This document shows, piece after piece, positions 6,942-14,013 of a DNA stretch of 55,864 nucleotides. The position numbers and the translations under genes were made by a program. The stretch is from a virus, in IMG/VR virus record IMGVR_UViG_3300018063_000005, positions 1-55,864 of that record. One strand, 5' to 3'. Below the pieces are notes generated by a model. It had not been told where the DNA came from and searched no databases. It saw nothing but the letters and a program-made list of their open reading frames with translations. Each line of letters starts with the position of its first letter. Within the stretch, counting starts at the first letter, position 1.

Positions 6942-7385
6942 TTAGGCTCCGCCCCCCCCTGCCCCGTGCTTCCGGCGCTGGGCGGGCGAACCGGAAGCCG
7001 TACCAGGGACAACAGGGCTCCCACCGCCTCCACCACCAGGGCCGGGGAGATCGTTGGGCAGCTCCCCGTCGCGCGACGCCACGTAGGTGTACCAGCGGTC
7101 ATCGGTCCGCTCGTCGACGAGCGTGTCGAGGCTCACCCCGAAGACGCGGTGCATCCGGATCGCGAGGTCGAGCCCGATGTCCCGGAGGCCCTTGAGGTAC
7201 TTCGGCATCGTGTTCGGGGAGACGCCGAGCTTCTCGGCGAGCGCCTTGGCGGACCGGATCCCGCGCTGACGCTTTATGCGTCGCAAGTGGGCGGCAAGAT
7301 TCAGCCTTGCCCCTTTGTCGATGGCTTCGCGCGCCGACACTGCGAGCGAAGCTACCCGCTGCTGGAGAGCCAGTGGGCTACTCAC
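6942..7385 (-). CDS. XRE-family lysogeny repressor (CI-like)
   Basis: This 147-residue protein from GTG 7385 has a helix-turn-helix at about residues 35-90: IRSAKALAEKLGVSPNTMPKY, then GLDLAIRMHRVFGVSLDTLVDE. It lies between the leftward promoter at 6340 and the rightward promoter at 7400, both of which carry the same 16-bp operator, so it is the best candidate for the prophage repressor. There is no LexA-like protease domain. The C-terminus is an odd glycine- and proline-rich tail over a long G-run (6951-6958 on the plus strand is eight Cs), so a frameshift or sequencing slip there cannot be excluded. Its SD is GAGG ten bases before the GTG, overlapping the operator region. Confidence 0.75.
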   Translation of the reverse strand: MSSPLALQQRVASLAVSAREAIDKGARLNLAAHLRRIKRQRGIRSAKALAEKLGVSPNTMPKYLKGLRDIGLDLAIRMHRVFGVSLDTLVDERTDDRWYTYVASRDGELPNDLPGPGGGGGGSPVVPGTASGSPAQRRKHGAGGGGA

Positions 7386-7389
7386 CGGC

Positions 7390-7418
7390 TTGACCTCGTA
7401 GCTAAGTGGCTACATAGT
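7390..7418 (+). promoter_or_regulatory. Early rightward promoter P_R, nearly leaderless
   Basis: A -35 TTGACC (7390-7395) and a -10 CATAGT (7413-7418) are 17 bases apart. The operator fills the spacer. The expected start site, 7424-7426, is at or just before the ATG at 7427, and no SD fits in between. The first gene is therefore probably read from a leaderless message. Confidence 0.72.
7398..7413. promoter_or_regulatory. Operator OR
   Basis: GTAGCTAAGTGGCTAC is the third copy of the 16-bp inverted repeat and differs from OL1 at one position. It lies between the -35 and -10 of the rightward promoter and in the 5' leader of the repressor gene, so one site could control both directions. Confidence 0.8.
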
Positions 7419-7426
7419 GCCCGCGC

Positions 7427-7675
7427 ATGGCTCTCCCGACGAAGCTGGCGCAGTACCTGACTGCCCACGACGAGACGAACGCAGCTTTCTCGCGCCGTTG
7501 CGGCATCCGGCGAGAGGTGCTCGGACACTACGTGAACGGTGACCGGCGGCCCGGCCTCGAAAACGCGGTCAGGATCGAGAAGGCGACCGGTGGCGAAGTG
7601 CCGCACACCTACTGGGTGACGTTCGTGCCGCGGAAGCCGCGGCGCCGGGCCGCATCCCTCCGCCGCTCCGCCTGA
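7427..7675 (+). CDS. Cro-like HTH regulator
   Basis: This is an 82-residue basic protein whose helix-turn-helix covers about residues 17-45 (NAAFSRRCGIRREVLGHYVNG, here in part, then DRRPGLENAVRIEKATGG). The pattern resembles Cro/YdaS-type phage regulators. It is the first gene after the operator-controlled rightward promoter, the position of Cro in lambdoid phages. It should compete with the repressor for the 16-bp operator and favour lytic growth. The tail PRKPRRRAASLRRSA is very basic. Function by position and fold, not by close similarity. Confidence 0.75.
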   Translation: MALPTKLAQYLTAHDETNAAFSRRCGIRREVLGHYVNGDRRPGLENAVRIEKATGGEVPHTYWVTFVPRKPRRRAASLRRSA

Positions 7676-7687
7676 CCGGGTTTCCTC

Positions 7688-7915
7688 ATGGCTCGTAACG
7701 GAGCGGTGGATTACCCGGCGCGGTTCGCTCGCCGGCTGCGGTTGATGCGAGAGGCTCGCGGCCTGACGCTCGAGGTGGTCGCCTCGAGGGCCGACATGGG
7801 CCTCGGCGCCCTCTCGGAGATCGAGAACGGCAAGCGGTGGCGGCACCGCTTCATCGCGCTGGAGCGGCTGGCGAAGGCTCTCGGTGTGACCGTCAACGAA
7901 CTGCTGGACGCATGA
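7688..7915 (+). CDS. XRE-family HTH protein
   Basis: This 75-residue single-domain XRE protein carries LTLEVVASRADMGLGALSEIE as its helix-turn-helix (about 26-46), followed by ALERLAKALGVTVNELL. It is 12 bases after the Cro-like gene in the rightward operon. A 6-bp inverted repeat at 7923-7936, directly downstream and before the next gene, could be its operator. Its likely role is fine control of the early-right genes; the real target is unknown. Confidence 0.82.
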   Translation: MARNGAVDYPARFARRLRLMREARGLTLEVVASRADMGLGALSEIENGKRWRHRFIALERLAKALGVTVNELLDA

Positions 7916-7922
7916 GGCTGGG

Positions 7923-7936
7923 ATGCGATCTCGCAT
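7923..7936. promoter_or_regulatory. Small inverted repeat, possible operator
   Basis: ATGCGA-TC-TCGCAT is a perfect 6-bp inverted repeat with a two-base centre. It lies in the 95-base gap between two regulator genes. It is too short for a terminator; an operator is the likelier reading. Confidence 0.4.
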
Positions 7937-8010
7937 ACGGACGAGCCTGCACGTAGACCGACCGTCAACGACACTCAACCGTCCGTGCTGCACGTTGCGG
8001 GGGGCGCTCC

Positions 8011-8475
8011 GTGGCTGACCAGACTGGGCTTTTCGACCCGCGGCAGCAGCCTCTCCGAGCGCGCGTGCGCACCGAGACCGAGCGCGAGGGGAGCGCGCTC
8101 GTCGACGCGCTGCTCGAGGACCTCGACTCGTCCGGCCTCATGGACGCCGAGATCTGCGAGCGCACGGGAACCGACCGCGGCCACCTTTCCCGGATCCGCG
8201 CGAAGCAGGCTCACCCCTCGGGCGCGCTCGTCGCGTTCGCGATCGACCACAGCCGCATCCGCCCGCCGCGCTACCTGACCGTCGCTTGCGGGATCGGGGA
8301 CCACGAGCCGAAGCCTCGCCCGCCGCCGTCCGTTGGCGCGGTGCTCGAGGCATACCGCGACGAGCTCGCAGCGTCCGGGCTCGACGAGCACTACCGCGAG
8401 CGCGTGGAGCGCCGGCTCGGCGTCGTCCTCGCGCCCGTGCCCGGCGAACCGGGGAAGGCGGGGGGCCTGCCGTGA
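8011..8475 (+). CDS. Putative HTH regulator, CII-like position
   Basis: This is a 154-residue protein from GTG 8011. Residues 36-65 (DLDSSGLMDAEICERTGTDRGHLSRIRAKQ, here named by its ends) read as a helix-turn-helix preceded by a short acidic helix. The C-terminal half holds AVLEAYRDELAASGLDEHY, a probable dimerisation helix, and a proline-rich end. It is the third regulator of the rightward operon, just before the replication genes, where lambdoid phages keep cII. The similarity is positional and structural only. An alternative is a replication accessory protein. Confidence 0.6.
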   Translation: MADQTGLFDPRQQPLRARVRTETEREGSALVDALLEDLDSSGLMDAEICERTGTDRGHLSRIRAKQAHPSGALVAFAIDHSRIRPPRYLTVACGIGDHEPKPRPPPSVGAVLEAYRDELAASGLDEHYRERVERRLGVVLAPVPGEPGKAGGLP

Positions 8476-8627
8476 ACGGCCACCGCGTCCCCGATCACGC
8501 ACCGTCATCACCACCAGCTTCCCCGTCGTTCCAGGCGATGGGGGCGGAGCACCACGTCGGTCCGGTCCACCCCCCTCCCGGATCGGCGTGGGCTCCGCGT
8601 TGTCTCGACGGACGGAGGGCGCCGTGA
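8472..8627 (+). CDS. Hypothetical 51-residue protein
   Basis: A GTG start overlaps the upstream stop as GTGA, and its own stop overlaps the next GTG in the same way. The protein is proline-rich (PDHAPSSPPASPSF, VHPPPGSAW) and of unknown function. The only support is the unbroken overlap chain in this operon and GC-rich third positions. Confidence 0.35.
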   Translation: MNGHRVPDHAPSSPPASPSFQAMGAEHHVGPVHPPPGSAWAPRCLDGRRAP

Positions 8628-9238
8628 AGCCGCGCGCAGCCCCCGCCGACAGCAGGTACCCGAGCCGCGGGAGAGGCGCCCCTCCCCGCGGGCGCAACGA
8701 TGGAGCGCGGTCGAGGGCCCGGGACGAAGTGGTGCCCGGGACGTCCATCCAGGCCGGGGAGGCGCCGGCCACCTATCCCAACAGGACCCCGAGCCTAGGG
8801 CAACGGGTGGCAGGCGTTGAAGGGTCCGCCCACGCGAGCAGCACGGTCAGCAACACGGCCGGTAGGACGGCGGGCACCCGCCGGCAACACAGGACCGGAG
8901 ACCAGGGTGCCTCGGTCATCGGGCGGCGCGGTTCCGGGGAGGGTGGGCCACCGACCCCCTCGGCCGCCGCGAAACGCAGGAGCTCGTCGCTCGAGGTCCC
9001 CGGCGACGCCGCGTCTGTCGAGGGCGACGTCGCCCTGGTGCACCTCGCGGCCGCCGCGCGCGAGCTCTGGCGCGCGCAGCGGGCGCGGGGGGCGATGGAC
9101 CGCGCGAAGGCCTTCGAGCGCGCCGCGAGGCAGTTCCGGAAGGCGCAGCTCGCGGCGGGACGCGCGGAGCTCGTGACGCTCGAGCGGGCGCGTGGGGAAG
9201 CGGCCGCGGCGTCACCGCGGCGGGAGACGAGGACGTAA
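8624..9238 (+). CDS. Hypothetical basic protein with C-terminal helical domain
   Basis: This is a 204-residue frame from GTG 8624, coupled by GTGA to the upstream ORF and by TAATG to the downstream replication gene. The first 125 residues are low-complexity, basic and glycine/arginine-rich and may be disordered. Residues 135-195 (LVHLAAAARELWRAQRARG, DRAKAFERAARQFRKAQLAAGRAEL) form a convincing helical domain. The real start could be closer to that domain. No family recognised; its place next to the replication gene suggests a helper of replication. Confidence 0.5.
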   Translation: MKPRAAPADSRYPSRGRGAPPRGRNDGARSRARDEVVPGTSIQAGEAPATYPNRTPSLGQRVAGVEGSAHASSTVSNTAGRTAGTRRQHRTGDQGASVIGRRGSGEGGPPTPSAAAKRRSSSLEVPGDAASVEGDVALVHLAAAARELWRAQRARGAMDRAKAFERAARQFRKAQLAAGRAELVTLERARGEAAAASPRRETRT

Positions 9239-10281
9239 TGCGCTGGGAAGATGAACGATACGTCCGAGTCTACACGCGGGACACGGCGGACTGGCTCGCG
9301 CTCTCGTTCGACGCGCAGTCGCTGATGGCCCTACTGCTCCGGAAGATCGACCGGGCCGGGCTCCTGGCGCTCGGGAAGCAAGGGAAGAAGGCCGTCGCGA
9401 TCGTCCTCAGCCAGGTGGCGCTGTGGGAGACGCGGATCGCCCCAGCGCTCGAGGAGCTGCTCGTCGATGGGTGCGTACAGATCCGCGGCGAGCACCTCAT
9501 CGTTCCGAACTTCATTGAGGCTCAGGAAGCGACCCAGTCGGAGGCCCAGCGAAAGCGTGAGTCCAGGGCCCGAGCGCGCGACCAAGCGGCAGCAGCCGCG
9601 CTCCTTGAGGACCCCGCCAAGGTCCCTTCGTCACGAAACGTGACCGCCGCGGAACGGAACGTGACCCCAGAGTCACACTCGGTCACAACTGGTCACTCCG
9701 TGCCTAGCCGTGCCGTGCCTAGCCGTGCCGATCCAGATCGATCTCGCGGCGAGAATGGAGCGATGACGCCTGGCGGGGCCAGCCCGGCTCCTCGCCCGGC
9801 TCCGCTCCACCTGCAGGGGACCTGTCCCCGCCTCGGCGAGCTGCTGACCCGGCTCAACTTCGTGGTCGAGGTCGGCAGGAAAGCGACGGACTGGTCCGAG
9901 GCGGACGGCCTCGTGGAGGAGCTCGGGCTCGACGACGCGTTCGAGCTCGCGACGGAGGCAGCTCCTCGCAGCAGGACCCCGGACCGCGTTCCCCTGAGAT
10001 TCCTCATGGCGGTCTGGCGCGAGGCCGCTGAGAACGAGGACCGGCAGCCGACTCCGCCGAAGCGGAAGCCCGGCGAGCTGCCGAAGGTCGGTGATCCGGA
10101 CTTCAACGACTACCGGGCGTGGGGCGCGGACGTGGGCGCGTTCCAGAGGCGCACCGACGGTAAAACGTGGGAGGAGGCGACGGGGCTAAAGAAGCCCGTC
10201 TACGTGCCCCCGAAGAGCTTCGTCGAGGAAGAGGCAGCGAAGCGTGCTGCCGCAGCCGGCGCCGGGAAGGCGGACTCGTGA
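9238..10281 (+). CDS. Phage replication initiation (replisome organiser) protein
   Basis: This 347-residue protein has an N-terminal winged-helix-like part (about 1-100: DAQSLMALLLRKIDRAGLLAL, ALEELLVDGCVQIRGEHLIVPNF) typical of phage replisome organisers. A basic and serine/threonine-rich linker (about 105-185) is followed by a C-terminal domain of about 140 residues that should contact the helicase. It is followed at once, with GTGA overlap, by a DnaB-family helicase gene, the normal O/P-like arrangement. The linker DNA carries six GTCAC/GTGAC elements and a 15-bp tandem repeat, a likely origin inside the gene, as in lambda O. Exact family not certain. Confidence 0.7.
   Translation: MRWEDERYVRVYTRDTADWLALSFDAQSLMALLLRKIDRAGLLALGKQGKKAVAIVLSQVALWETRIAPALEELLVDGCVQIRGEHLIVPNFIEAQEATQSEAQRKRESRARARDQAAAAALLEDPAKVPSSRNVTAAERNVTPESHSVTTGHSVPSRAVPSRADPDRSRGENGAMTPGGASPAPRPAPLHLQGTCPRLGELLTRLNFVVEVGRKATDWSEADGLVEELGLDDAFELATEAAPRSRTPDRVPLRFLMAVWREAAENEDRQPTPPKRKPGELPKVGDPDFNDYRAWGADVGAFQRRTDGKTWEEATGLKKPVYVPPKSFVEEEAAKRAAAAGAGKADS
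9630..9728. repeat. Iteron-like cluster, candidate replication origin
   Basis: Six GTCAC or GTGAC elements occur at 9630, 9640, 9661, 9672, 9682 and 9692. The last three are exactly 10 bases apart, and the others form inverted pairs (GTCAC-N5-GTGAC and GTGAC-N6-GTCAC). They are followed by two tandem copies of a 15-bp unit, CGTGCCTAGCCGTGC (9699-9713 and 9714-9728). The cluster lies in the linker part of the replication gene. An origin role is inferred by analogy with lambda. Confidence 0.5.
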
Positions 10282-11762
10282 AGACGGCCGGGACCGAGCT
10301 GAGCGCGTACGAGCTCGAGCAGCGGATCGTCGGCGCGATCCTGAACCGCGGCGACGCCGTCTACGACCTGCCGGCAGGCTTCTCCGCGACGGTCCTCCAG
10401 GACCACGTGATGCGCCGGGCGTTCGATGGCATCGAGCGGCTCGCACGCGCGAAGAAGCTCCCGTCCGGCCCCGTCGACCGGACGCTCCTCGCAGCGGAAT
10501 CGGGCCTGACCGACGGCGAGCGCGAGCTCCTCGTCGTCGCCGAGCTCAACGCCGACTCCGTGTCGTTCCGCTTCCAGGGCTTCACGATCCGCGACGACGC
10601 CCGGGCGCTGCTCGATCGCCATCGCCGGGTGAAGACGAAGGCGATGCTGGTCGGCGCGATCGAAGCGCTCGAGTCCGGCGCCGCCGTCGAGGACATCGCC
10701 GCCGGCGTCACCGCGAACCTCCTGGACGTCGAGCAGCACGAGCGGCCAGAGGTGATCTCGTACCGCGACGCGGCGACCGAGACGCTCGAGGTGATGGAGG
10801 GCGTCAAGAGGGGGAAGTCCCCCGTGCTACGCACCGGCTTCACGCGCATCGACAAGGTGCTCCGGATCAGGCCCGGGAACCTGATTGTCGTCGGCGCGCG
10901 CTCGAAGGTCGGGAAGACAACGTGGGCGCGCCAGGTCGCCGACACCGTTGCGCTGCGGGGCGAGCACGTCCTCTTCCACTCGCTCGAGATGAGCGTGCCC
11001 GAGGTCCTCACGCTCGACGCGTCGCGCGAGCTCTCGATCGACTCGACCGAGTTCTTCGACGAGCGGCCGTGGTCGAACGACCAGTGGGGCGAGGTGATGG
11101 GAGCGTTCGCGAAGCGCTCGCCGGAGGGGACCAACGGCTTCCTGCACGCGAACCACTACCACCACTCGCTCGGCGCGATCCTGCGCATCACCGAGAAGAC
11201 GCACCGGAAGCTCCTCGCGCAGAACGGGCGCGGCCTGGTGCTCGTCGTGGTGGACTACCTGCAGCTGGTCGAGCTGCAGCTCGGGAAGAACGCGAACCGG
11301 GAACAGGTCGTCGCGACGATCGCGCGCTCACTGAAGAACCTCGCGATGCGGCTGCAGGTGCCGATCATCGCGCTCGCTCAGCTCAACCGCGACGCGGCGA
11401 AGCGCGGTGAGATGATCCGCCGGCCGCACCGGAAGCCGAAAGCGAAGCCGAAGCGGATCGACCCGATGGCTCCGCTCCCCGGCGTGGAGCCGCCGCCCCA
11501 GGAGCCCGAGCAGCCGGAGACGCCGCCCGAGGACGAGCCCTCGCCGCCGCCTCAGCTGCACGACCTGCGCGAGTCGGGCGCGCTCGAGCAGGACGCAAAC
11601 GCAGTGTGCTTCATCCACCACCCGTTCGACCTGTCGACGAACGAGATCAAGCGCGAGCACGGGCCGTTCTCGTTCATCATCGCGGCGCAGCGGCTCGGGC
11701 CCAAAGGGACGATCAAGCTCTACGCGGAGCGGAACTACTCGCGGTTCAACGAGGTGGACTGA
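10278..11762 (+). CDS. DnaB-family replicative helicase
   Basis: This 494-residue protein from GTG 10278 overlaps the upstream stop by GTGA. The DnaB N-terminal helical domain covers about 1-150 (AYELEQRIVGAILN). The RecA-like ATPase follows, with Walker A GARSKVGKTT (206-215), Walker B VVVDYLQL (323-330) and the DnaB motif LKNLAMRLQVPIIALAQLNR (352-371). DLRESGALEQDANAVCFIH (429-447) is also typical. Between these last two motifs lies an unusual insertion of about 45 residues (381-426), rich in Pro, Lys and Glu (PHRKPKAKPKR...PPEDEPSPPP). It should form a hexamer that unwinds the phage fork. Confidence 0.93.
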   Translation: MKTAGTELSAYELEQRIVGAILNRGDAVYDLPAGFSATVLQDHVMRRAFDGIERLARAKKLPSGPVDRTLLAAESGLTDGERELLVVAELNADSVSFRFQGFTIRDDARALLDRHRRVKTKAMLVGAIEALESGAAVEDIAAGVTANLLDVEQHERPEVISYRDAATETLEVMEGVKRGKSPVLRTGFTRIDKVLRIRPGNLIVVGARSKVGKTTWARQVADTVALRGEHVLFHSLEMSVPEVLTLDASRELSIDSTEFFDERPWSNDQWGEVMGAFAKRSPEGTNGFLHANHYHHSLGAILRITEKTHRKLLAQNGRGLVLVVVDYLQLVELQLGKNANREQVVATIARSLKNLAMRLQVPIIALAQLNRDAAKRGEMIRRPHRKPKAKPKRIDPMAPLPGVEPPPQEPEQPETPPEDEPSPPPQLHDLRESGALEQDANAVCFIHHPFDLSTNEIKREHGPFSFIIAAQRLGPKGTIKLYAERNYSRFNEVD

Positions 11763-11764
11763 CC

Positions 11765-11965
11765 ATGCCCCTGCTCGTGCTGGTGATCCTCGTCCCGTCG
11801 ATCCTTCTCGCCGTCGCGATCGCCGCCGACCTGGTGCTCGAGCACCGGCGCCGGCGACGGCTCTACCTGCGCCCTCCGGAGCGGACCATCACGCTCGCCG
11901 GGCCGACGCGGCGCGAGGTGCTCGACCAGCTCGAGCGCTCGCAGCGGACCGGGAGGCTCTCGTGA
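11765..11965 (+). CDS. Small single-span membrane protein with TITLAGPTRR motif
   Basis: This is a 66-residue protein. Residues 1-24 (MPLLVLVILVPSILLAVAIAA) form a membrane helix, followed by a basic stretch EHRRRRRLY. The C-terminal half, ERTITLAGPTRREVLDQLER, repeats a segment of the soluble protein encoded at 51523-51900 on the other strand, including 29 identical bases. The ATG is two bases after the helicase stop. The basic motif after the span suggests a cytoplasmic C-terminus. Function unknown. Confidence 0.6.
   Translation: MPLLVLVILVPSILLAVAIAADLVLEHRRRRRLYLRPPERTITLAGPTRREVLDQLERSQRTGRLS
11880..11908 (+). repeat. 29-bp dispersed repeat, copy A
   Basis: It is identical to the reverse complement of 51820-51848, and the similarity continues imperfectly for about 35 more bases. 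Both copies encode the peptide TITLAGPTRR. Confidence 0.85.
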
Positions 11966-12240
11966 TTCCGAACCTCGAGCCCACGCCGCGGCGGCTCGGA
12001 CCACGGCTCGTCCCGATGCTTCTCCGCCTCGATGCCGGTCAGGTCGAGAAGCTGCAGGCGCTCGCCAAGCGCACACGCGTCCCGCAGTCGGTCTACCTGC
12101 GCGAAGCGGTGGCGGACCTGCTCGCGAAGTACTCCGCGCTCGACAGCGAGCTCTGCCCGAGCTGCAGGTCGATCGTGTTGGTCGATCCGAAGGGCCTGCC
12201 CGTGGAGTGCGCCGAACACTGTGGGTGGAGGGCGCCGTGA
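11962..12240 (+). CDS. Ribbon-helix-helix protein with zinc knuckle
   Basis: This 92-residue protein from GTG 11962 overlaps the upstream stop as GTGA. Residues 18-55 (MLLRLDAGQVEKLQALAKR, PQSVYLREAVADLLAKY) have the RHH/CopG pattern of a beta strand and two helices. The tail CPSCRSIVLVDPKGLPVEC..HCGW offers four cysteines and a histidine for zinc. RHH proteins bind operators as dimers. Its place in the replication operon suggests a late-early regulator or a plasmid-like control function, which is inference. Confidence 0.7.
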   Translation: MIPNLEPTPRRLGPRLVPMLLRLDAGQVEKLQALAKRTRVPQSVYLREAVADLLAKYSALDSELCPSCRSIVLVDPKGLPVECAEHCGWRAP

Positions 12241-12749
12241 GCGAGCCGGCGAAGCGGAAGAAGCCAGCGGCGCTGACGCCGAGGTCGCTCAAGGTGCTGC
12301 GCGAGGATGGCTGGTACGCCGAGGTGGTCGAGCGGTTCATCCGGCTGCCGAACCACCCAGCTGGAGGCTTCCGGCGCGACCTGTTCGGCTTCGGTGACGT
12401 GCTCGCGCTGAAGGGCGACGTCGCGCTGATCGTGCAGGTGTGCCGCGCGGCCGACGTCGCGACGCGGCTCGATAAGATCCGCGAGACGACGGTCGAGCTG
12501 CAGCGGGGCGACCAGAAGATCGAGGTCCTCGCGCTCTCGCTCGCGCTCGCGGCGCACTTCCGCGTCGAGATCCACGGGTGGGCTTCGCCGACGACGACGA
12601 GGCGCAGGTGGCGGCAGAGGATCGTGGTCGTCGGAGCCGACGACGTTTCCGAGCAGCGCGTGTGGCGGCAGGCAGCGAGGACGCCGGTCACCAGCGAGCA
12701 GCCGGCGCTCTTCGACGACGACCTCGCCGCGGCGGCCGAGGAGGGCTGA
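12237..12749 (+). CDS. PD-(D/E)xK-like nuclease-fold protein
   Basis: This 170-residue protein from GTG 12237 is coupled by GTGA. RRDLFGFGDVLALKGDVALIVQVC (about 45-68) has the layout of a restriction-endonuclease fold: Asp in FGD, then a strand ending in a Q-x-C/Q-x-T type site. Next come TRLDKIRE and a strand ending in RVEIHGW. Phage proteins with this RRDLFGF...VQ...KI...GW pattern are frequent (recalled from memory) and are usually labelled hypothetical or Holliday-junction-resolvase-like. The usual acidic residue of the second motif is replaced by Gln here, so catalysis is uncertain. Confidence 0.55.
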   Translation: MSEPAKRKKPAALTPRSLKVLREDGWYAEVVERFIRLPNHPAGGFRRDLFGFGDVLALKGDVALIVQVCRAADVATRLDKIRETTVELQRGDQKIEVLALSLALAAHFRVEIHGWASPTTTRRRWRQRIVVVGADDVSEQRVWRQAARTPVTSEQPALFDDDLAAAAEEG

Positions 12750-13417
12750 TGCCGGCGGATCTTCAGCGGGCGTTCCACTGCGAACGGTTCGTCGGGATGT
12801 TCGGGCCGAACGGGATGCCGATCCGCGCGTGCCTCCGCCGTCAGCTCGAGCGGAAGCGGGTAGGGGAGGGCGCGAAGGCGCGGTGGGAGCCGCGCGAGGC
12901 CTTCTGCGCGACGAGCTGCGAGCTCGGCCGCGCGAACCTCGCGAGCGTGCCCGAGGGCACAGCGACGACCTGCTCGAGCTGCGGCGCGGCGCTGGTCGGG
13001 GTCGAGGCCTGCGAGGTCTGCCACCCCGAGCCGGCGCTCCCGCGCGAGAAGCCGGCGGCGTCCGCGCGGATCTGGGAACCGGGCCGGCCGGACGTCGCGA
13101 TCGGCCCGCCGCCGGCGACGTCGCCGTTCACGGGGTACCGGTCGAGGTTGCCGGCGAGTCACGTCACGGATCCGGAGCTCGCGGCGAAGCACGCGCGGAA
13201 GCAGCGCGAGAAAGCCGCCGCGGCCGCCGCTTCCGAGCTCGAGGTGGAGCAGCTCGAGGACGACGCGGACGAGGACCTCGAGGAGGACGAGTTCGAGGCC
13301 GAGGAGGAGGAGCAGCACCCGACACCTGTCGAGGCGGAGCTCGCGCTGCGGCACGCGGCCGAGGACGCCCGCGAGGACAAGGGGTGGACGAGCGCGCCGA
13401 TGCCCGGGAGCGCGTGA
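12749..13417 (+). CDS. Hypothetical zinc-cluster protein with acidic tail
   Basis: This is the last gene of the rightward operon (222 residues), starting at an ATG that overlaps the upstream stop (TGATG). Cysteines CLRRQL..FCATSCEL and CSSCGAALVGVEACEVCH (about 73-90) suggest one or two zinc ribbons. Residues 165-195 are a run of Glu and Asp (ELEVEQLEDDADEDLEEDEF). The mix resembles phage proteins that bind nucleic acid or polymerase, but no family was recognised. It ends just before the convergent intergenic region. Confidence 0.6.
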   Translation: MPADLQRAFHCERFVGMFGPNGMPIRACLRRQLERKRVGEGAKARWEPREAFCATSCELGRANLASVPEGTATTCSSCGAALVGVEACEVCHPEPALPREKPAASARIWEPGRPDVAIGPPPATSPFTGYRSRLPASHVTDPELAAKHARKQREKAAAAAASELEVEQLEDDADEDLEEDEFEAEEEEQHPTPVEAELALRHAAEDAREDKGWTSAPMPGSA

Positions 13418-13671
13418 GCGCTACGACGCGCCGCAGCATCCAGGGTGGGGCGTGGTGGGAGACCCGGGCGAGGTAATCAGCAGCCGGGAGGTGGGGCGGG
13501 AGGCGCCCGGGCGCTGCGTGGCGCTGGCGCTGTGCGGCGATCGGAGGGCCGCGAGGGGTCCAGTGGCGGGTAGGGGGGGCCGACGCGCCAGGCGGGCGCC
13601 TAGGAGGTCGGCCGGTCGGCCCTCAACCGGCCTCAGGACCCCGCTCACTCCCCCGTTAGGGTCGCGGCGGG
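13418..13671. terminator. Convergent intergenic region with hairpins, probable bidirectional terminator
   Basis: The rightward early operon and the leftward late operon both end here. A 7-bp stem GGCCGGT (13610-13616) / ACCGGCC (13626-13632) closes a nine-base loop, and GCGCCCGGGCGC (13503-13514) is a perfect palindrome. There is no T-run, so Rho-dependent or structure-assisted termination is likelier than a classic intrinsic terminator. No gene was seen. Confidence 0.4.
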
Positions 13672-14013
13672 CTACGCGCGGTCGAGCACGTTGATGGCGC
13701 CGATGATCGCCGTCCGTTCCATCGGCACGCCCGCGGCGCTCCACGCCACCCGAACCGAGAAGTCGCGCTCGCCGACCACCGCTGTGTCCTTCGCGGTCAG
13801 GTGGAACGACCCCTCGCCCTGCCCCGGATCCGTGAACGCCACCTCGTCCGCGACGGAGCTCCGCTTCAGCGTGCGCGCGCCGTTCGCCCGCTCGAGCGCG
13901 ACGGTCACGGTCTTGCCGGTGAGGTCCTCGCGCTGGATGCCGTCCGCGCGGTGGATGACGAACGGCACGTCGATGGCGTCGCCCCGGTAGACGGCGCGCG
14001 CGTTCTCGCTCAT
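13672..14013 (-). CDS. Tail-tip protein with BppU-like N-terminal domain
   Basis: This is a 113-residue protein whose ATG overlaps the upstream stop (ATGA). The pattern YRGDAIDVPFVIHRADGIQRED followed by GKTVTVALER, GEGSFHLTAKDT and DFSVRVAW is a small beta sandwich. It resembles the N-terminal domain of baseplate upper proteins (BppU/DUF2479), which attach receptor-binding proteins. It is the last gene of the late operon and may be a fibre-attachment or chaperone protein. Similarity is recalled, not computed. Confidence 0.6.
   Translation of the reverse strand: MSENARAVYRGDAIDVPFVIHRADGIQREDLTGKTVTVALERANGARTLKRSSVADEVAFTDPGQGEGSFHLTAKDTAVVGERDFSVRVAWSAAGVPMERTAIIGAINVLDRA

Noticed and set aside
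7975-8772. Leftward 265-codon frame opposite the third regulator
   Set aside because: No motif and shadow-type composition; the rightward genes form an unbroken overlap chain.
9699-9728. CRISPR-like repeats
   Set aside because: Two direct 15-bp units without spacers, in frame within a coding linker.
13418-13671. Small coding gene in the convergent gap
   Set aside because: Open frames there lack SDs and motifs; hairpins and position favour termination.
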